From Myxococcus virescens (GTDB taxonomy: Bacteria; Myxococcota; Myxococcia; Myxococcales; Myxococcaceae): a stretch of DNA of 46,860 nucleotides. This document shows, one piece after another, positions 42,621 through 46,860 of the stretch. Location of the stretch: positions 1 to 46,860 of the forward strand of contig NZ_FNAJ01000029.1 in the NCBI RefSeq assembly GCF_900101905.1, in the 5' to 3' direction. The notes beneath the pieces are model-generated. The model worked only from the letters and a program-made list of their open reading frames with translations, made no database searches and had not been told where the DNA came from. A program made the translations under genes and the position numbers. Position 1 is the stretch's first letter; each line of letters starts with the position of its first letter.

Positions 42621-44756
42621 GTGAACGAGCAGGAGAAACAGCGGCGGCTTTTGACATATGCGAAGCGGATCGCCCCCTCGGCCGAGACAATCGAGTCACT
42701 CGCGACGGAAAGCAGCGCTCCGCTCGAGCCAGGTGCCGAGGCCCTGGCACATGCCATCAAGGCGGCCCACGCGGTGACCCGGGGTCACGAGTCCACCCTA
42801 CGGCCAGAGGAGCTGTGGGCGCTCGAGGCCATCGTCCTGCCTCGGAACAGACCGGTCATCGACATCATCAATGGCAGCTACCTGCGCCCCGGGGCACCCT
42901 GGAGCGCCCTGGATGACGCGAATTTCCGTAAGCCCATCGAGGCGGCCATTCCCGCCATCGGACGCGTGGAGGTTCCCGAGCACCCAACGCTGCCGTACGT
43001 TGGAACGGGTTTCGTGGTCGGGCGCGGGCTGCTGATGACCAATCGCCACGTTGCCGAGCTGTTCACGCTGGGGCTGGGGATGCGGGGGCTGCGGTTCCAA
43101 CCGGGGCTCGACAACGTGCAGGTGGACTTCAAGCGGGAGCGCGGCTCGAGCGCATCCGCGCCCCTCCGCGTGCAGCGTGTCCTGATGATTCATCCCTACT
43201 GGGACATGGCGCTGATGGAGGTAGAGGGGGTTGATGGACTGCGACCCCTCACCCTGGATTCGCGCCACGTGGACGAGGTGCGCGAGCAGGACGTCGTCGT
43301 CATCGGGTATCCCGCGCAGGACCCGCGCAATGATGCCGCGCTCCAGCACCGCATCTTCCGGGGCGTCTACCAGGTCAAGCGCCTGCAGCCGGGCAAGATC
43401 ATGGGCGCACGGCGCACCTCGAGCTTCGGCCGGATGGTGGAGGCGCTCGCACACGACAGCTCGACGCTCGGAGGCAACTCTGGCTCGGCCATCTTGGATG
43501 CGCGCTCGGGCAAGGTGCTCGGGCTCCACTTCGGGGGCCGGTACCTCGAAGCGAACTACGCGGTGTCCGCCCATGACCTCAGCCGGGACTCCCGCGTGGT
43601 CGATGCCGGGGTGCTGTTCACGAAGACAAACGTCGGAGGACAGCTCCCATGGGCGAACGCGTGGAAGGACAACGAGGGCCCCCCGGCGGTGCCGCCTTCG
43701 CCTCCTCCGCCGTCTCCCGTCCTCTTCGTCCCGGCGCCGCGCGACGAGTCCTTCACGCTCACCATCCCGCTCCACATCAGCCTCCGCCTGGGGGTTCCCG
43801 CCCTGGCGGGGAATGGCCAGACCGCGCTCGTCCCCGGGCCGGCAGTGCCCGCGCCAGTGCCAGGGCAACCCGGGGAAGGCGTGGGAGCTGGGGCACCGGG
43901 CCTGACACAGGTCGACGTCGCGGAGGCTGTCGCGGAAGCCCAGCGGACGCGGGGCCTGCCCTATTACGACGCCGAGGCGGACGCGCTGGACCGGGAGCGC
44001 TACTACGAAGGTGTGCAGCCAGACTCCGACCAGGACGCGTTCTATGACGGCCTGCACGGCCTCCTCGAACGGACGCATACGGGCCGCCCACCTTACAAGC
44101 CGAGCCGCTGGCTCTACCCATGGGTGGACCGCCAGAAGGACCTCCTCCTCCGCTCGCTGTACTCGGCGGCGGGCCACTCCTTCACGCTCCAGGAGATCCT
44201 CCAGAAGGACCTGGAGGTGGAGAGGGAGCGTGCGCTACGGCTCCTGGAGCGGCCACTTACAGAGCGTCTCGACGAGGGCTTCCTGGAGCAGCTCGAGTCC
44301 GCCCTGCCGTACAACTGCGAGCACGTCGTGCCCCAGTCCTGGTTCAATGCCAGGGAGCCGATGCGCGGAGACCTGCACCATCTGTTCGCCTGCGAGATGC
44401 GCTGCAACAGCTTCCGCAGCAACAATGCCTACTTCGAGTTCCCCAGCACCGAGGCTGTCCAACAAGATTGCGGGCGGGCCGAGCGGAACCGGTTCGAGCC
44501 GGGCGCCGGGAAGGGCGCCGCCGCGCGCGCCACGCTCTACTTCCTCGTCCGCTATCCCAACGCCATCAACAGCCCGGCGGAGCTCGCCGAGGAGCGTCTG
44601 GAGACGCTGCTGCGCTGGCACAAGCAAGAACGCCCCTCCGAGTGGGAGCTGCATCGGAACCAGGCCATCTTCTCCATCCAGAAGAACCGCAACCCCTTCA
44701 TCGACTTCCCGGAGTGGGCGGCCCGGGTCCGCTTCGCCCGCGGACTGGGGCGCTGA
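42621..44756 (+). CDS. Trypsin-like protease fused to endonuclease I (EndoI/NucM)
   Basis: A 711-residue two-enzyme protein starting at GTG 42621, with GGGAGAGG 4-11 bases ahead. Residues about 105-340 are a trypsin-like domain with a complete triad: His143 in TNRHVAELF, Asp195 in YWDMALMEV, Ser287 in GGNSGSA. A Pro-rich linker (354-425) leads to an EndoI/NucM-type nuclease (about 440-710), with NCEHVVPQSWF (His568), GDLHHLFA (His586/587) and RCNSFRSN (Asn596), the normal beta-beta-metal set. There is no signal peptide, unlike secreted EndoI, so it may act inside the cell. The protease could release or activate the nuclease on a trigger; that is inference. The gene sits alone among IS scars. 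Confidence 0.85.
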   Translation: MNEQEKQRRLLTYAKRIAPSAETIESLATESSAPLEPGAEALAHAIKAAHAVTRGHESTLRPEELWALEAIVLPRNRPVIDIINGSYLRPGAPWSALDDANFRKPIEAAIPAIGRVEVPEHPTLPYVGTGFVVGRGLLMTNRHVAELFTLGLGMRGLRFQPGLDNVQVDFKRERGSSASAPLRVQRVLMIHPYWDMALMEVEGVDGLRPLTLDSRHVDEVREQDVVVIGYPAQDPRNDAALQHRIFRGVYQVKRLQPGKIMGARRTSSFGRMVEALAHDSSTLGGNSGSAILDARSGKVLGLHFGGRYLEANYAVSAHDLSRDSRVVDAGVLFTKTNVGGQLPWANAWKDNEGPPAVPPSPPPPSPVLFVPAPRDESFTLTIPLHISLRLGVPALAGNGQTALVPGPAVPAPVPGQPGEGVGAGAPGLTQVDVAEAVAEAQRTRGLPYYDAEADALDRERYYEGVQPDSDQDAFYDGLHGLLERTHTGRPPYKPSRWLYPWVDRQKDLLLRSLYSAAGHSFTLQEILQKDLEVERERALRLLERPLTERLDEGFLEQLESALPYNCEHVVPQSWFNAREPMRGDLHHLFACEMRCNSFRSNNAYFEFPSTEAVQQDCGRAERNRFEPGAGKGAAARATLYFLVRYPNAINSPAELAEERLETLLRWHKQERPSEWELHRNQAIFSIQKNRNPFIDFPEWAARVRFARGLGR

Positions 44757-44802
44757 GCTGGCCCGGTCCCTTCCGTGCACAGCAGACGGGGAAGGGCCTC
44801 CG
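44757..44802. other. Intergenic, no gene seen
   Basis: Short stretch after the protease-nuclease gene; no terminator seen. Confidence 0.3.
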
Positions 44803-44883
44803 AGGCAGCTCCTCGACCTGATGCTCAAGCTCCGCGATGCGCGCATCCTTGGGGTCGACCTCGGCCACGACAGGCCGTGTCCC
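44803..44883 (-). mobile_element. IS66-type transposase N-terminal remnant
   Basis: The minus frame reads VAEVDPKDARIAELEHQVEE, the coiled-coil beginning typical of IS66-family transposases (EVDPRDARIAELExxVxxL). Similarity ends after about 25 codons. Short match, so tentative. Confidence 0.4.
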
Positions 44884-45012
44884 ATGCGAATCGCGCCCTG
44901 GGGGCTGGCGGGCAGCACCCGGGCGGCGGAGCCGATCCGCACGCCCGAGTCGATGGCGGAGAGCTTGTGGAGCCCGAACACCTCGCCGGCAGGGTCTCCA
45001 GTGCCGCTCTTT
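44884..45012. other. Intergenic, coding-like minus-strand scar
   Basis: The minus strand reads without stops (for example FGLHKLSAIDSGVRIGSAAR), continuing into the IS66 scar region in another frame. No family was recognised. Confidence 0.25.
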
Positions 45013-46008
45013 TCAGTTCTTCTTCTGGCTCACGCCCCAGCAGTCGAGGACGTACGAGAAGACCAGCGGCGCCACGATCGTCGCATCGGACTCGATCACG
45101 AAGCGGGGCGTGTCGACGTCGACCTTGTGCCAGGTGATCTTCTCGTTGGGCGGTGCGCCGCTGTAGGAGCCGAACGAGGGCGTGCTGTCGGAAATCTGGC
45201 AGAAGTAGGACCAGTAGGGGACCTCCTCCTCCAAATCGAGGCGCAACATCGGCACCACGCAAATCGGGAAGTCGCCAGCGATCCCCCCGCCGATCTGGAA
45301 GAAGCCGACCTTCGCGGACGAGGAGGTCTCCCGGTACCAGTCAGCGAGGGCCGCCATGTACTCGGCGCCGCCGCGGATGGGACTCCAGGTTTCCAGCTCC
45401 TTGCGCATCACGCTGGCGACGAACACGTTGCCCAGCGTGGAGTCCTCCCATCCCGGTACGAAGATCGGAAGGCGCTTCTCCGCAGCCGCCAGGAGCCACG
45501 AATGACGGGGATCCACCTGGTATGAGCCGGCCAGCGCGCCGGAGAGGAGCAGCTCGTAGAGGTACTCGTGGGGAAAGTGGCGGCGCCCGTCCCGCTCCGC
45601 CCTCTGCCAGAGCTCGAGGAGGGGGCGTTCGACCTTGCGCATCGCCTCCTCTTCCGGGATGCAGGTATCTGCCACGCGATTGAGCCCCTTGTCGCGCAAC
45701 TCGGCCTCCTGCTCCGCCGTGAGGCTGCGGGGATCGGGCACCCGCACGTAGTGCTCCTGGGCCACCAGGTTGAAGACGTCCTCCTCCAGATTCGCGCCCG
45801 TGGTCGTGATCGCGTGGACCTTGTCGCGGCGGATCATCTCGGCGAGCGAGATCCCCAGCTCCGCCGTGCTCATGGCACCGGCGAGCGTCACCATCATCTT
45901 GCCACCGTCATCGGCGTGCGCCGCCCAGGCGTCCGCTGCATCCACGAGGGTCCGGGCGTTGAAGTGCCGGAAGTGGTGCCGCAGCACGCATCGAACGGAA
46001 ATGGTCAT
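45013..46008 (-). CDS. Deoxyhypusine synthase-like protein
   Basis: A 331-residue protein of the deoxyhypusine synthase family, NAD-dependent enzymes that move an aminobutyl group from spermidine; bacterial members often make homospermidine or act on unknown targets. Traits are LAGAMSTAELG near residue 42, ITTTGANLEEDVFN near 70, FFQIGGGIAGDFPI near 240 and SGAPPNEKITWHK near 290. The last matches the region that holds the catalytic Lys (W-x-K) in the eukaryotic enzyme. ATG 46008 follows AGGA. It stands alone. Bacteria lack the eIF5A target, so the classical role is unlikely. Confidence 0.85.
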   Translation of the reverse strand: MTISVRCVLRHHFRHFNARTLVDAADAWAAHADDGGKMMVTLAGAMSTAELGISLAEMIRRDKVHAITTTGANLEEDVFNLVAQEHYVRVPDPRSLTAEQEAELRDKGLNRVADTCIPEEEAMRKVERPLLELWQRAERDGRRHFPHEYLYELLLSGALAGSYQVDPRHSWLLAAAEKRLPIFVPGWEDSTLGNVFVASVMRKELETWSPIRGGAEYMAALADWYRETSSSAKVGFFQIGGGIAGDFPICVVPMLRLDLEEEVPYWSYFCQISDSTPSFGSYSGAPPNEKITWHKVDVDTPRFVIESDATIVAPLVFSYVLDCWGVSQKKN

Positions 46009-46600
46009 GTCATGTCCTCGAATGGAGAAGGCGCCCGCTCCGCCCCTGGCGGGGACGGCACGGACGGACGAAGTGAAGGGAACGCCGCGCCTTGCAGCAC
46101 GAGCGAGCCCGCCAGCTTTTCCGAACATTCGGATGGAGCACCGGCAGCGGAGGCGACAATCACGCGCCACACCGTCTGGAACCGGCAGGATTTCGCGTAT
46201 CAAACGAACACCCATGGTGCAAGCCCCCCCTGCGGCCCATTCAGGTTGCGGCGTGATGCAGGGGATCCTCGATTGAAAAAGCCGGGAAGCGCGAAGTTGA
46301 AGCGGTGTTGGCACGACGGCCTGCCCTTCGCCGAGTCAACTCTCTGACCAGGAGCCCAGACGAGCTGCGGCGCTTGAGGACCACGGAATCGGCGCTCCGA
46401 ATCCTTTTGATGCGGCGCGGTACGTCGCCTGGCTCTCGCACCAAGCCTCCTCACGTCGGAGGGGCTCGCGTTCGCGCTTCCCGACGATGCGCTCGCCGGT
46501 CAACTCGGGGTGAGCGCGAAGCCGGACGTAAGCGGATACGCACACCCTCTACGACCTCGTGCCATCGCAGCGGGGGCGTGGCCTCAGTGCACAGTTGCAT
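46009..46600. other. Non-coding or eroded region
   Basis: About 600 bases with no recognisable gene on either strand. Frames are short and none resembles a family I know. Probably decayed accessory DNA. Confidence 0.35.
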
Positions 46601-46790
46601 GCAAAAACCGCTACGCGGCATGAGCGGCACGGCGTCTTCGCCGTCGCCCCCGCCAACGCCGGTGCCCTCCTCGTTTGCGAGAGACTCGGCTACCGCCGAC
46701 TCGGACTGCAGACCGGTGCCGAGCCGCCCGTCATCGACATGCGGCTCGATCGGTATCGTCGAGCCCTCGCGTGCTCGGCGGGAAGTCGGT
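46601..46790 (+). pseudogene. GNAT-like acetyltransferase C-terminal fragment
   Basis: The plus frame reads HGVFAVAPANAGALLVCERL, then GYRRLGLQ and VIDMRLDR. This is the last beta-alpha-beta part of GNAT enzymes (NAxALxxCERLGYRRxG). The acetyl-CoA-binding loop and everything upstream are missing. Short, so tentative. Confidence 0.35.
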
Positions 46791-46860
46791 GTCGGCGCAA
46801 GCCCGCCCCTCGTCGGCCGACCTGCGACGGCCAACGGCTCCGCCATGGGCCGATTCCTTC

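Overview
The window looks like chromosomal DNA from a myxobacterium of the Myxococcus/Corallococcus/Pyxidicoccus type. By eye, base composition is very GC-rich in most genes. The gene set is typical of that group: an FHA-GAF sigma-54 activator, Ser/Thr kinases with PEGA domains, Cys-rich and ELWxxDGT lipoproteins, a DUF2380 cassette, a BP74-domain protein, DUF2239, and several decayed IS elements. This assignment is inference from gene content; no marker gene for taxonomy is present.

Layout. 1-700: 5' end of an IS3-type orfA and a decayed F420-dependent NADP oxidoreductase. 738-2290: a 3-hydroxyacyl-CoA dehydrogenase-like gene overlapping a JAB/JAMM-like gene. 2425-3117: a tmRNA 3'-end-like scar with its own terminator, then a decayed IS91-type transposase. 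3118-9512: a two-gene module of visibly lower GC. It encodes a 1635-aa nuclease-NTPase-helical-repeat protein and a 496-aa PD-(D/E)XK protein with a C-terminal Cys cluster. This is the best candidate for a poorly described antiphage system. 9764-13834 (minus): a DUF2380 toxin-like protein, a probable immunity protein, an outer-membrane-like protein and the C-terminal half of a Ser/Thr kinase. 14012-16471: IS3 scar, DUF1993 gene, a broken zinc-ribbon gene and an ankyrin protein.

16531-25391 holds signalling and surface genes: a lipoprotein with eight carboxypeptidase-regulatory-like repeats plus IPT and RCC1 parts, an FHA-GAF sigma-54 activator, a Cys-rich lipoprotein behind a near-perfect -24/-12 promoter, a second Cys-rich lipoprotein, and a PEGA-type Ser/Thr kinase coupled to a tetratricopeptide-like membrane protein (to 26116). 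26179-28811: three small-molecule or unknown-function genes, including a DUF2239-oxidoreductase pair behind a recognisable promoter with tandem operators. 29110-35882: a tandem-repeat serine hydrolase, a DEAH-type helicase and an ELWxxDGT lipoprotein. 36066-39713: BP74-like protein, a TetR/NmrA divergent pair with an obvious operator, and a METTL25-like methyltransferase.

39835-46860 is again scarred DNA, with remnants of IS3 and IS66 elements and a truncated ELWxxDGT gene. In it sit a secreted Asp-box protein, a trypsin-like protease fused to an endonuclease I domain, a deoxyhypusine-synthase-like gene and a GNAT fragment. The accessory blocks (roughly 1-14,150 and 39,800-46,860) are where defence, toxin and mobile-element content concentrates. 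The middle reads as ordinary myxobacterial chromosome.
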